DNA of 64,000 bases from Sphingobium sp. CR2-8 (GTDB lineage: Bacteria; Pseudomonadota; Alphaproteobacteria; Sphingomonadales; Sphingomonadaceae), in contig NZ_JAYKZY010000002.1 in NCBI RefSeq assembly GCF_035818615.1, positions 2,668,501-2,732,500 of the forward strand, read 5' to 3'. The translations under genes were made by a program, and so were the position numbers. Numbering within the stretch: position 1 is the stretch's first letter; each line of letters begins with the position of its first letter. Positions 37,379 to 46,139 of the stretch are shown here, in pieces. Under the pieces are notes generated by a model. That model saw nothing but the letters and a program-made list of their open reading frames with translations, was not told the origin of the DNA and did no database searches.

Positions 37379-37466
37379 CCCAGCTAGAGCGGGAGTCCAT
37401 TTCCACAGCGTGTCTTTGGAATGCAAAGCTGGGGACCGGGTTCCTGCCTGCGCGGGAACACTGCAG
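37374..37466. repeat. Dispersed repeat between fliO and fliP, containing the fliP start codon
   Basis: It runs from GTCATCCCAGCTAGAGCGGG to GGTTCCTGCCTGCGCGGGAA. This is the layout of the sphingomonad repeat whose ends read like GTCATTCCCGCGCAGGCGGG and its inverse. The CAT at 37376-37378 is the complement of the fliP ATG. Confidence 0.65.
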
Positions 37467-37475
37467 CTTGAAAGA

Positions 37476-37739
37476 TCAGCGCAGGCGGACATGATCGCCT
37501 TCCGCGATCTTCTCGATCTTGCTGCGGGTGACAGACAGCAATATCTTTTTGCCTTCGAACTCGACCACGGCGAGCTTGCCGAAGGCGCCCATCGGCAGCG
37601 CTTCGAGCAGCTTTAAGGAGCGGTCCCCCTGCCCCGCCAGCATGCCGGGCTGATATTTGCGCCACAGCCACAGCGCGCCAAAGGCCATGCCGCCCACCAG
37701 CGGGAGCATGATCAGCAGTTTGACGAAATACCAGAACAT
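37476..37739 (-). CDS. fliO: Flagellar biosynthesis protein FliO
   Basis: The product is 87 residues with one N-terminal membrane helix ([25 protein letters not shown]). A small cytoplasmic domain follows ([39 protein letters not shown]), the FliO pattern. It helps FliP assemble. Its position between fliN and fliP supports the call. Confidence 0.88.
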   Translation of the reverse strand: MFWYFVKLLIMLPLVGGMAFGALWLWRKYQPGMLAGQGDRSLKLLEALPMGAFGKLAVVEFEGKKILLSVTRSKIEKIAEGDHVRLR

Positions 37740-37825
37740 GAAATGGCCTGCCCGCAGCTATGGTTAACAGCGCCTGCGATCCGCAGTTTCGCGGCCGAAG
37801 GCAAGCGCAAAGTGATGGTTGCCCG

Positions 37826-38161
37826 TCAACCGCGCCGTTCGATACCGGCCAGGCGGTTTTCGGTGGCCGCGATATCCACGATGCGGATGCCATAGCGGCC
37901 GTTGACCGTCACCACCTCGCCCTTGGCGATCAGCGCGCCATTGACCATGATGTCGAGCAGATCGTCGGCCTGGCGGTCCAGTTCCACGATGCTGCCCTCG
38001 GCCAGATCCATGACTTCGGCCAGGCGCAACGAGGTCGAGCCGACCTCCACAGACATGCGCACGGGGATATCGGCCAGCAGCTTGAACTGACGATTGTTGG
38101 TCATCTTGGCCAACGGATCTTCGCCCCGGTCCATGCGGGGGGCTTCGCTCATGTCGCTCAT
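37826..38161 (-). CDS. fliN: Flagellar motor switch protein FliN
   Basis: The product is 111 residues. The SpoA domain fills the C-terminal 80 residues: FKLLADIPVRMSVEVGSTSLRLAEVMDLAEGSIVELDRQADDLLDIMVNGALIAKGEVVTVNGRYGIRI. It builds the lower C-ring. Its ATG overlaps the fliM stop (ATGA). Confidence 0.95.
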   Translation of the reverse strand: MSDMSEAPRMDRGEDPLAKMTNNRQFKLLADIPVRMSVEVGSTSLRLAEVMDLAEGSIVELDRQADDLLDIMVNGALIAKGEVVTVNGRYGIRIVDIAATENRLAGIERRG

Positions 38162-39042
38162 TGATCGGGTTCCTGTGCAAGCTTTTCAATCTGGAAGGCG
38201 GCGCGGCCGTCCTGTTCGCCGATCGTGCCATGCGCGACGATGCGGTTTCCCACGATCAGCGGCAGCGATCGGCCGATGGTGACGGGAATGACGTCGCCGA
38301 CCTTGAGCTGCATCAGCTCCGCCAGCGAGAGGTTGGGACGTGCCAATACGGTACGCGCTGGCATGCGGATGTCGCGCATGCGGCGAGCGATGCGCGTCTG
38401 CCAGACGGGATCGCGATGTTCTTCGTCCGTGGGCATGTTGCTGCCCATCAGCGCTTCGACGCCGCGCAGGGCCGACAGCGGGAAGACCAGGTCGATCGGC
38501 CATTCCTGTTCGCGGGTGAGGGAGACGGTGAAGCGTTGCAGCACCATCTGGTCGCCCGGCTGCGCGGCGGCGGCATAGCCCACTGCGCTTTCGCGCAGGA
38601 CCAGGCCGTGTTCCAGCGGCAATATGTCGGCCCAGGTTTCGACCAGCCGGGCGACGATGGTGTCGGCCAGCCGGGCGATCAGCCGATCTTCGGTCGGTGT
38701 GAATTCGCCGCGCGCGGGCAGCGCGCGGTTGCCGATGCCGCCATAGAAGCAATCGACCATGGTGGAGATCATCGCCGCGTCCATGCGCAGCAGCATCTGC
38801 CCCTTCAAGGGCAGCAGGCGATAGATGGACAGGCTGCAAAAGGCGGGTACTTCCGCCGTCCATGCGCCAAAGTCCAGAACGCGCGTATCCTGCGCGGTGA
38901 TATGCGGGCGCACGCCCGCGATCGGCTCTATCAAGGCGCGCATGCGCCGACCGAGCTTCTCGCTCAGCCGGTCCAGCCCCGACAGCATGATCGGCGCTTG
39001 CGAATCCCCGCGCCCGAAGGCGTAGGTCTGTACGTCGTCCAT
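38158..39042 (-). CDS. fliM: Flagellar motor switch protein FliM, without the usual N-terminal CheY-binding peptide
   Basis: The product is 294 residues (300 from an ATG at 39060). The middle domain has LSEKLGRRMRALIEPI, FYGGIGNRAL (GGxG motif), ADTIVARLVETWADILPLEH and the C-terminal SpoA domain has PNLSLAELMQLKVGDVIPV. The N-terminus is MDDVQTYAFGRGDSQAPIML. The LSQxEIDALL segment that binds phosphorylated CheY in most FliM proteins is absent. An in-frame stop lies three codons before 39060, so a longer start is not possible. ATG 39042 is preferred because AGGGGA lies five bases upstream. Confidence 0.9.
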   Translation of the reverse strand: MDDVQTYAFGRGDSQAPIMLSGLDRLSEKLGRRMRALIEPIAGVRPHITAQDTRVLDFGAWTAEVPAFCSLSIYRLLPLKGQMLLRMDAAMISTMVDCFYGGIGNRALPARGEFTPTEDRLIARLADTIVARLVETWADILPLEHGLVLRESAVGYAAAAQPGDQMVLQRFTVSLTREQEWPIDLVFPLSALRGVEALMGSNMPTDEEHRDPVWQTRIARRMRDIRMPARTVLARPNLSLAELMQLKVGDVIPVTIGRSLPLIVGNRIVAHGTIGEQDGRAAFQIEKLAQEPDQ

Positions 39043-39198
39043 CTTGGTCCCCTGCACCATGACGGATCAGGGGCCGTCCCGATCCTTTGGTGCAGCGCCA
39101 TTAATAACGAAAATGGTAAAATTGGGGTTAATAGGGCGACGACCCGTGCCCGCAACGATCGTCGAAGGACAGGATCGCTGCGGGCGTTGCCGAATGGC
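39043..39198. other. AT-richer gap between fliL and fliM
   Basis: It is the largest gap inside the otherwise compact flagellar run. It includes an AT-rich patch (39105-39140) and an imperfect hairpin (39151-39186) with no T run. An internal promoter for fliMNOPQR is possible, but no consensus site is clear. Confidence 0.35.
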
Positions 39199-39867
39199 TT
39201 ACTGGATCACGAAGTTCGTGAAATAGACGTTGTCGACGCCGCCATAGCCAGTCTTCTGCTTCAGGACATCGTTGATGATGGTCTTGAGCTTGCCCTGGAG
39301 CGCCTGCTTGCCCTGCGGCGTGTCGAGCACTTCCTGCGGCTGCTGCGCCAACATCATCAGCACCTGGCTGCGGATCGGCATCTCATGCTGCTTGATCGCG
39401 GCGATCACGCGATAATCATAATAGCTCGACACCGCGATGCTGATCTGGGCGAAGGCGTCGGTATCCGACATGTTGGATGTGAAGGGCTGTTGCAGCTGGA
39501 AATAGGTGGCCTGATAGGCGGCCGGATTGACCGGCGTGGGCAGATCGATGCCCTTGCCCGGCGCGTGACCCGCTGACGCGGCATGGCTTTCGCCGCCGCC
39601 AGCGGCATGACCGCCGCCTTCGCCGCCGCCACCGCCCTCGCCCGCCCAGCCATGGGCCGTGGCGACCGCCTGCGCGTCCTCACCGGCCAGGACCAGCACC
39701 GGCTTGTTGGGATCTTCCTTCGGCCCTTCCGCCTTGGGGCTGAAAAAGCCTGCGGCGTACAGCCCGCCTGCCGCGCCTGCACCACCTACGACGACACCCA
39801 CGACCAGCAGCAGGATCATCTTCATGCTCCCGCCTTTTTTCTTCTTGGCCTTCGGCTCGTCGCTCAT
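39199..39867 (-). CDS. fliL: Flagellar basal body-associated protein FliL
   Basis: The product is 222 residues. A lysine-rich cytoplasmic start (KAKKKKGG) is followed by one membrane helix (MILLLVVGVVVGGAGAAGGLYAA). Next is a Gly/His/Ala-rich linker (about 75-105). The periplasmic FliL domain contains YFQLQQPFTSNMSDTDAFAQISIAVSSYYDYRV. FliL surrounds stator units near the rotor. It starts 28 bases after the fliK stop. Confidence 0.92.
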   Translation of the reverse strand: MSDEPKAKKKKGGSMKMILLLVVGVVVGGAGAAGGLYAAGFFSPKAEGPKEDPNKPVLVLAGEDAQAVATAHGWAGEGGGGGEGGGHAAGGGESHAASAGHAPGKGIDLPTPVNPAAYQATYFQLQQPFTSNMSDTDAFAQISIAVSSYYDYRVIAAIKQHEMPIRSQVLMMLAQQPQEVLDTPQGKQALQGKLKTIINDVLKQKTGYGGVDNVYFTNFVIQ

Positions 39868-39895
39868 CGTTCTGGTCCCCTGGGATTAGCGCCGG

Positions 39896-42739
39896 TCACG
39901 CGTAGCGCGCGCGAACGGCCTCGCCGGCGCTTTCGCCGACGTCCATATGGTTAAGAACGGCCGCGTCATTCCCGGCTTTATGCCCAAGGGCGATATTTTC
40001 GCGTGGCTGCCCGCGTCCCTGCATGTGCGACTGGCCGGACTGTCCCATATTCTGACCCATCGCCTGCTGCGCATTCTGGTTGGCGTTGCCCGACTGCTGT
40101 TGCGAGGGGCTTTGATTGCCGCTGCTGTCGGCGCGCGCGGGTTCCGCGACATGCGGCGTCCGTTCGACCTTCACGTCGCTGATGCGGATGGCGGACAGGC
40201 CCGCATCCAGTTTCAGCCGGTCGCCTTCCTGCCGCAAGACGCGTTCGGCCGCTTCCGTCGCGACGGTCAGGCTGACGGCCGCGCCGCCGTCGCCCTGCCG
40301 GATATCGACCTGGATCGGGCCAAGCTGATCCGCGTTGATCTGAAAACGGCCCTGCGCACCATTGGCCGACAGGCCCGCAATGTCGCGGGCCAGCCCGTCG
40401 ATCCATTGGCCCGACACGCCCATATCCACCACCTGCGCGCCCAGGCTGGCGGACAGGTCTATGGTCGGGATGGCAGGCGCGGTCGCGGTGGGCTGCACGG
40501 TCGGTTGCGTCGTGGCGGCCAGCGGCACAGCGCTGTCTTTTATGGCTGGCGGCAGAATGGCAAGCGGCGCGTCAGGCCTGCTATCCCGATCGGGTGCCAA
40601 TACAGGCGCTGCGCCTTCGGTGCGACGAGGCGCACGAAGGCTCATATGGTCGCGGACCAGTTGCAGCAGGGACACGGCTTCCGCGCGCGCAGGCTTGGCT
40701 GGCGGGGCCGGAGCGTCCGTTGGCGGCAGTTCGGGCGCGATGGCCGGTTGCACCTCCGATACTACAGCAGTTTGCGGCGCTGATGACGACGGGATGGGGG
40801 CGGGCGCGACCGGAACGGCGCGCACGATCACGGGCGCAGGATCGGCCGTCTGGCGCGCGGTATCGTCAGGACGCACGGATGCGATGGTCGGGTCGGACGG
40901 CACGGCATCGATGGGCGGACGGACGGCCGTCGGCGAGGCAGCCACCACAGAGATGTCGACAGGATCGGTCGTGACGCCCGCAACCGGCGCTGCGCTGGGC
41001 GCGAATGAAGCGGACGACGTAGGGCCGTCGGGGATTGCAGCGGCGTCGCCATGATCCGGTGCCGCCGGGATTTGCGCCGCGACACGCATCGGAGACGATG
41101 GCTTCTCCGCGATATCCTGGCCGACGGTCGCAGCGATGTCGGTGGTCGACCCGTCAGGCGCTTGCCTGACAACCTCGACCAAGGTCGATGGAGCCGCGTC
41201 GGCGCCGGGCATGACGGGCGCGCCCGCTGTTGCGGTGGGCGTGGTGGGAACTGGCGCCGCTATCGGCGTCGAGGACGATGGCGTCGCTGCCGGACCAGGG
41301 AGGACTGGCACCTCCGCTGTCGCGGCGGGCATGGTGGGAACTTGCGCCGCTGTCGGTGTCGAGGATGAGGGCATCCCAGCCGGACCAGCGACAATGGGGC
41401 CGTTGCTGGTCGCCGCAGAGTTGGTCGGCACCTGCACCGCGACAGGGGTAGACGGCTTGGTAGCTATGGCGGCAGGCATCGAAACTGCGCGCGGGCCATC
41501 GGGGACGCCGACGTCGGGCTGCGCAGTCATCGGCAATGGTCCGGCCACCACCGGCTGTGCTAGGGGCGAGATAAGGATCGGCATATCCTGACCGATGTCC
41601 TGAACGACGGGTGATGGTGTATCGTCGGCCGGCGAAGCATCCTCCATGTCCGGCGTGTCGCGCGCAACGTCTGACGATGCGATGGCCAAGGGGGTGGACG
41701 ACGAGACGTCGTGCGGCCGGGCATGATGCGCCACTGGCGCCATGGGAACGGTGGCAGCAGGCGGGATGGTCGCGGCAGGCGCGGCAGGCGCGGCAGGCGC
41801 GGCAGGCGCGGCAGGCGCGGCAGGCGCGGCAGGCGCGGCAGGCGCAATGGATGGCTGCGATTCTACCGCAAGCGCAAAGGGCGGCGGTGTGACGACGCCT
41901 TCCACGATCGGACTGGCGTCGTCCTGCGTGCGTGTCTGCGGCAGAGCTGGCACTGCTGGTTCAATATCGGCGGCCTGTGGCGGCATCGTGGGGACGGGTG
42001 CTTCGGCAAGCGGTGTCGCAACTGGCTGCGCCGACTGCGCCACGACCGGCTGCGCGATCGAGGGTTGTGATTCTACCGCGAGCCCAAAGGGCGGCGGTGT
42101 GACGACGCCCTTTGGGCTCGCGCTGGCGTCGATTTGCATTCCTGTATGCGGCAGAGCTGGCACTGTTGGTTCGATATCGGCAGCCTGGGGCGGCATCGTT
42201 GGGACCGGCGCTTCGGCAAGCGGTGTCACAACTGGTTGCGCCGACTGCGTCAAGACGGGCTGCGCTAAGGGTTTAGCGATCGGCGGCGCGGGCGGTGTCG
42301 CGACAGGGGCGAGCGACGCAGGGCGGGAGGCATCGTGCCCTTCCTTGGTCACCATTGCGATGACAGCGGGTTGGGGTTCGCTTATTTCGACGGGGATGAC
42401 AGGAAGGTCATATCCCGCCCTGTCGGGCATGTCGACGGGATCGGAATCTGGCAGCGTGGTCGCACGCCAGACCTGCATATCGACAGGCGCGAAGCGGGGC
42501 GGCCCGGCGGCTTCTTCGCGCGTTACGACATCCTCTTCCGCCAGGAGCGCCTGCGCGAGCGGCTTACCAAGCGGCACGGACGCAGCCTGACCGGCCGGTG
42601 CGCTGCCGACGACGTTCAGCAGTTGCGCGAAATCGGGCGTGCCATCCACGGGCGCGGCATCCCCCTTCACATTCAACGATAGGGGCGCCGACAGGGGCGT
42701 GGTGAACAACAGCGCCTTAAGGCTGGTCAGCATGGTCAT
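39896..42739 (-). CDS. fliK: Flagellar hook-length control protein FliK, very long and repeat-rich
   Basis: The product is 947 residues against roughly 400 in enterics. The C-terminal Flg_hook domain is recognisable (WIDGLARDIAGLSANGAQGRFQINADQLGPIQVDIRQ, then AAVSLTVATEAAERVLRQEGDRLKLDAGLSAIRISDVKVE), followed by a Gln/Asn-rich tail. The N-terminal 650 residues are Pro/Ala/Val-rich and built from repeats. They include a 70-residue tandem repeat, 30-residue imperfect repeats and a PAA run. FliK measures the hook and triggers the FlhB switch. ATG 42739 is two bases after the fliJ stop; a TTG at 42745 would give a TTGA overlap like its neighbours and add two residues. Confidence 0.88.
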   Translation of the reverse strand: MTMLTSLKALLFTTPLSAPLSLNVKGDAAPVDGTPDFAQLLNVVGSAPAGQAASVPLGKPLAQALLAEEDVVTREEAAGPPRFAPVDMQVWRATTLPDSDPVDMPDRAGYDLPVIPVEISEPQPAVIAMVTKEGHDASRPASLAPVATPPAPPIAKPLAQPVLTQSAQPVVTPLAEAPVPTMPPQAADIEPTVPALPHTGMQIDASASPKGVVTPPPFGLAVESQPSIAQPVVAQSAQPVATPLAEAPVPTMPPQAADIEPAVPALPQTRTQDDASPIVEGVVTPPPFALAVESQPSIAPAAPAAPAAPAAPAAPAAPAAPAATIPPAATVPMAPVAHHARPHDVSSSTPLAIASSDVARDTPDMEDASPADDTPSPVVQDIGQDMPILISPLAQPVVAGPLPMTAQPDVGVPDGPRAVSMPAAIATKPSTPVAVQVPTNSAATSNGPIVAGPAGMPSSSTPTAAQVPTMPAATAEVPVLPGPAATPSSSTPIAAPVPTTPTATAGAPVMPGADAAPSTLVEVVRQAPDGSTTDIAATVGQDIAEKPSSPMRVAAQIPAAPDHGDAAAIPDGPTSSASFAPSAAPVAGVTTDPVDISVVAASPTAVRPPIDAVPSDPTIASVRPDDTARQTADPAPVIVRAVPVAPAPIPSSSAPQTAVVSEVQPAIAPELPPTDAPAPPAKPARAEAVSLLQLVRDHMSLRAPRRTEGAAPVLAPDRDSRPDAPLAILPPAIKDSAVPLAATTQPTVQPTATAPAIPTIDLSASLGAQVVDMGVSGQWIDGLARDIAGLSANGAQGRFQINADQLGPIQVDIRQGDGGAAVSLTVATEAAERVLRQEGDRLKLDAGLSAIRISDVKVERTPHVAEPARADSSGNQSPSQQQSGNANQNAQQAMGQNMGQSGQSHMQGRGQPRENIALGHKAGNDAAVLNHMDVGESAGEAVRARYA
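41217..41440. repeat. Imperfect 90-bp tandem repeats in fliK
   Basis: Segments such as TGGTGGGAACTGGCGCCGCT and TGGTGGGAACTTGCGCCGCT recur 90 bases apart, with a third weaker copy. They encode 30-residue units of the type SSSTPIAAPVPTTPTATAG. Confidence 0.75.
41769..41845. repeat. 9-bp tandem repeat (GGCGCGGCA) in fliK
   Basis: About eight near-perfect 9-bp units, encoding a run of eight Pro-Ala-Ala triplets on the minus strand. Length changes in whole units would keep the frame. Confidence 0.92.
41881..42300. repeat. 210-bp tandem duplication in fliK
   Basis: GCGGCGGTGTGACGACGCC occurs at 41881 and again at 42091, and the sequences that follow stay alignable for about 200 bases. The unit encodes 70 residues (TPPPF...PVATPLAEAPVPTMPPQA...). 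Confidence 0.85.
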
Positions 42740-42741
42740 CG

Positions 42742-43167
42742 TCAAACGTCCCCGTTCCGCTGCATGCGGCGATAGCGCGGCAAGGCCGCGAGCTTATTCT
42801 CTCGCCACTCCTCCAGGTTCGCGCGGGCGCGGTCCTTGAGGCGGGTGGCGATTTCCTTCTCGCGGTTCGCTGCAAGAGTCATGCCTTCTTTGGCTTCCAC
42901 CTTGCGCTTGGCATCATAAAGCGCGCCGTCGAGCTGCCGCCCGGCCTGTTCCAGACGGGTCGCCAGTTCCTGCATCGCGGCAAAGGAGGCGCCGGTCGCC
43001 ATCCCTTCCGTCTCGAACAATTCGCTGCGCACCTTGCGCAAGCGGTCGATATTGCGGGCCAGGCCATCGGCTTCATCGCGCGCGCGCGCGGTGTCCGCCA
43101 CGGCCATGGCGTGCTGGACATGGCGGACGCGCAACACGCGCTGGCGGCGGCCGACCAGCCCCTTCAT
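42742..43167 (-). CDS. fliJ: FliJ-like flagellar coiled-coil protein
   Basis: The product is 141 residues, almost wholly charged helix: VLRVRHVQHAMAVADTARARDEADGLARNIDRL and later AKRKVEAKEGMTLAANREKEIATRLKDRARANLEEW. FliJ sequences are poorly conserved, so the call rests on length, coiled-coil character and the place between fliI and fliK. It couples the FliI ATPase to the export gate. It overlaps fliI by four bases. Confidence 0.78.
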   Translation of the reverse strand: MKGLVGRRQRVLRVRHVQHAMAVADTARARDEADGLARNIDRLRKVRSELFETEGMATGASFAAMQELATRLEQAGRQLDGALYDAKRKVEAKEGMTLAANREKEIATRLKDRARANLEEWRENKLAALPRYRRMQRNGDV

Positions 43168-44492
43168 GCGCTAAAGCCTGCGATCAGCGCATCGGCGCTG
43201 GTGCCGAGATCGATGCGGCTTTTCTGGTCCTGACGGATGAAGTCGAGGATTTCCTGACGGCGGCGGACCGCTTCGTCGATGACGGGATCGTTGCCGGGGC
43301 GATAGGCACCCATCAGGATGAGGTCGCGATTTTCCTCATAGGCGGCCCAGAGGCGGCGGTAATTGGCGGCGGCCACGCGATGGTCGTCATCCACCACATC
43401 GGCCATGACGCGCGACAAGGACTTGCCGATGTCGATGGCGGGAAAGATGGATTGTTCGGACAGGTGCCGCGACAGGACGAAATGGCCGTCCACGATGGCG
43501 CGGGCGGCGTCGACGATCGGATCGTCGGTGTCGTCGCCATCGGCCAGCACGGTGTAGAGCGCAGTGATCGATCCGCCGGTGCGGGCGTCCACCCCTGCCC
43601 TTTCGACCAAGCGGGGAATGAGCGCCAGGGCGGACGGCGGATAGCCCTTCATCGCGGGCGGTTCGCCCAGCGCCAGACCGATTTCCCGCTGCGCATGGGC
43701 GCAACGGGTGAGGCTGTCGATGAGGAGCAGCACCTTCTTGCCACGGGCGCGATAATATTCGGCGATGGCGGTGGCGCGCGCGGCGGCGCGCAGGCGCAGC
43801 ACCGGGGGATGATCGGCGGGGACGGCGACGACGATGCTCTTGTGCATCGTGTGCTTGAGCTTGGTTTCCAAGAAGTCGCTGACTTCGCGGCCGCGTTCGC
43901 CGATCAGGCCGACGACGACGATGTCGGCTTCGGCCCCGGCAATCATCTGGCCCATCAGCACGGATTTACCCACGCCGGAGCCAGCGATGATGGCGATGCG
44001 CTGGCCGCGACCGGCGGTGAGCAGCGCGTTGACGGCGCGGACGCCGAGGTCGAAGGCTTCGGTGACGCGGCCCCGGTCGAGGACATTGCCCTTCACGCCG
44101 TTCAAGGGCCAGGTGCCGCCCGCGATGATCGGCCCCTTGCGGTCGAGCGGCTGGCCCATGGCGTCTATGACGCGACCGATCAGGCCGTCGCCGACCTGCA
44201 CCATATTGGCCTGGCTGTCGGGTTCGACGCGGATGCCGTTTTCCAGCGGCGCGTCGGCGTCCAGCGGGACCAGCAGGGTGCGGTCGCCGCGGAAGCCAAC
44301 GACTTCGGCGCGACAGACGGAGCCGTCGCTGGCCATGACGCGCGCGCCAGAGCCGATCGGACGACGAAAGCCGGTGACTTCCAGCATGCCCGCATCATGG
44401 CTGACCAGTCGGCCGATGCGGCGGGGCGCGCGGTTCTGGACCTGGAGATGGTCGAACAGGCTTTCGGCCTGGGCCAGCGCGGCGCGGATCAA
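43164..44492 (-). CDS. fliI: Flagellum-specific ATPase FliI
   Basis: The product is 442 residues. Walker A is GSGVGKS in IAIIAGSGVGKSVLMGQM, Walker B is KVLLLIDSLTRCAHAQREIGL, and EPPAMKGYPPSALALIPRLVERAG follows, as in FliI/SctN ATPases. It energises export of flagellar proteins in the cytoplasm. It overlaps fliH by four bases. Confidence 0.97.
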   Translation of the reverse strand: MIRAALAQAESLFDHLQVQNRAPRRIGRLVSHDAGMLEVTGFRRPIGSGARVMASDGSVCRAEVVGFRGDRTLLVPLDADAPLENGIRVEPDSQANMVQVGDGLIGRVIDAMGQPLDRKGPIIAGGTWPLNGVKGNVLDRGRVTEAFDLGVRAVNALLTAGRGQRIAIIAGSGVGKSVLMGQMIAGAEADIVVVGLIGERGREVSDFLETKLKHTMHKSIVVAVPADHPPVLRLRAAARATAIAEYYRARGKKVLLLIDSLTRCAHAQREIGLALGEPPAMKGYPPSALALIPRLVERAGVDARTGGSITALYTVLADGDDTDDPIVDAARAIVDGHFVLSRHLSEQSIFPAIDIGKSLSRVMADVVDDDHRVAAANYRRLWAAYEENRDLILMGAYRPGNDPVIDEAVRRRQEILDFIRQDQKSRIDLGTSADALIAGFSA

Positions 44493-45130
44493 GGCTTGCC
44501 CTCCATATCGTCCATCAGCGCGCGCAGCCGCGCCAGGCGCACGTCCGGGCCATCCTCGACCCAGCCGTCGGCGGTTTCGAGCCGCACACAGCCGCGATGC
44601 ATGGCCTTGTCGCCGACCAGCTTGACGCCGATCGTCTCGCCTTCCAGCAGGGTGATGTCGTCGGGATGGAGGTGCAGCGCGCTCTTGCCCTCATTATCTT
44701 CGATGAAGGCGGCGACGGTGTCGCAGCGCTGCACCAGCCGTTCGATGTCGATTTCGACCTCACCGACAATCTGTTCGACCAGGCGGACGACGGTGGCCGA
44801 CAACATGGTCGACAACATGCCGCTGGGCGCGGGCGCGAGCATTTCCAGCGCCTGCGTCAGGCGTTCGCGCGCGTCGGCTTCCTCGCCATGGGTCTGGGCG
44901 GTGACGCGGCAGCCTTCGTCGAACCCCATGGTGAAGGCTTCCATCCGGGCCTCCTCCATCAGGTCGATTTCCGGCTCCGCTTCGATCACGCCGTTGCGCA
45001 TCGTGGCGGGTCCGGTCTGTCCGGGCAAAGCGGCATAGAGACTGCGAAAGCCGCCTTCGACCGGGCGAAAACCGGCGACCGCCACCGGTGTCGCATCCTG
45101 AACCGCAACATTGCCCCAAAAGTTAGACAA
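44489..45130 (-). CDS. fliH: FliH-like negative regulator of the FliI ATPase
   Basis: The product is 213 residues. A divergent N-terminal half is followed by a FliH/SctL-like C-terminal domain (MLSTMLSATVVRLVEQIVGEVEIDIERLVQRCDTVAAFI and LHLHPDDITLLEG). Context between fliG and fliI supports the call. It overlaps fliG by eight bases. Confidence 0.85.
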   Translation of the reverse strand: MSNFWGNVAVQDATPVAVAGFRPVEGGFRSLYAALPGQTGPATMRNGVIEAEPEIDLMEEARMEAFTMGFDEGCRVTAQTHGEEADARERLTQALEMLAPAPSGMLSTMLSATVVRLVEQIVGEVEIDIERLVQRCDTVAAFIEDNEGKSALHLHPDDITLLEGETIGVKLVGDKAMHRGCVRLETADGWVEDGPDVRLARLRALMDDMEGKP

Positions 45131-46139
45131 AGTCGTTCCCCTTGCCGCCCAGCATGATGGTGCCGGCGTCGGCCATGCGGCGCGCGGTGGCGATGATGAG
45201 CTTCTGCGCGTCGATCACTTCGGCGAGGCGAATCGGCCCGCGTTCCTCGATCTCGTCGGCGATCGCCTGCGCGGCGCGCGCTGACATGCAACTGAAGATC
45301 TTCGCCTTCAAAATGTCGTTCGCGCCCTTGAGCGCCACGACCAGCACCTGGCTGTCGACGGTGCGCATCAGTGTGCCCAGATTCTTGTCGTCCATGTCGA
45401 TGAGGTTGTCGAAGACGAACATCTCCTCCTCGATCGTCTGGGCGATCATCTTGTCGCGCTTGGCGACAGCCTTCATGATCCGCTGTTCATTGTCCTTGCG
45501 GACATTGTTCATGATCGCGGCCGCTTCGACCGTGCCGCCGCGCTGCGACGCCGCGCCCTGCTTTTTCACAGGACCGCGCAGCAGCAGTTGTTCCAGATCG
45601 TCCAGCGCCTCATTAGACACGGGGCCGAGCGTGGCGATGCGATAGACGATCTCTTCCTGATATTCGGACGGCAGCAGTTGCAGCACGTCGGCCGCGACCG
45701 GCGCCTCCAGATGGGCCAGCACGATCGCCATGATCTGCGGATGCTCCATTTCGATCAGCACGCCGATTTCCTTGGCATCCATCCACTTCAGCATTTCCAG
45801 CTGGGTGGAACGGGTCGGCGGGGTGATGCGCGCCAGGATGGTTTCCGCGCGCTCCTCGCCCAACGCCTTGGTCATCGCGCCGCGGATATGGCGGGTCGCG
45901 CCATAGCCGATGGTGGTGCGCTTCTTGGCCTTGGTGACGAAATGGTCGAGCGCCTCGTTCACTTCCTCGGGATCGACATCCTGCACGTCATACATGGCAT
46001 AGCCAAGCTGGCGCACTTCGTCGGGTTCCAGGCGGGACAATATCTGGGCGGCTTCATCCTCGTCAAAGAGCATGAGCAGGACTGCGGCGGCGGCGCTGCC
46101 TTTCAGCGCCTCGGGACGACCGGGAACGATCTCAGGCAT
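45123..46139 (-). CDS. fliG: Flagellar motor switch protein FliG
   Basis: The product is 338 residues. Middle-domain EHPQIMAIVLAHL is followed by the C-terminal torque domain with the charged residues in place: VVALKGAND, SARAAQAIADEIEERGPIRLAEV. It joins the MS ring to the C-ring and contacts MotA. It overlaps fliF by eight bases. Confidence 0.96.
   Translation of the reverse strand: MPEIVPGRPEALKGSAAAAVLLMLFDEDEAAQILSRLEPDEVRQLGYAMYDVQDVDPEEVNEALDHFVTKAKKRTTIGYGATRHIRGAMTKALGEERAETILARITPPTRSTQLEMLKWMDAKEIGVLIEMEHPQIMAIVLAHLEAPVAADVLQLLPSEYQEEIVYRIATLGPVSNEALDDLEQLLLRGPVKKQGAASQRGGTVEAAAIMNNVRKDNEQRIMKAVAKRDKMIAQTIEEEMFVFDNLIDMDDKNLGTLMRTVDSQVLVVALKGANDILKAKIFSCMSARAAQAIADEIEERGPIRLAEVIDAQKLIIATARRMADAGTIMLGGKGNDFV

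Noticed and set aside
41769..42300. Regular tandem repeats considered as a CRISPR array
   Set aside because: Units are contiguous, in frame and encode the FliK linker; there are no unique spacers and no cas genes.
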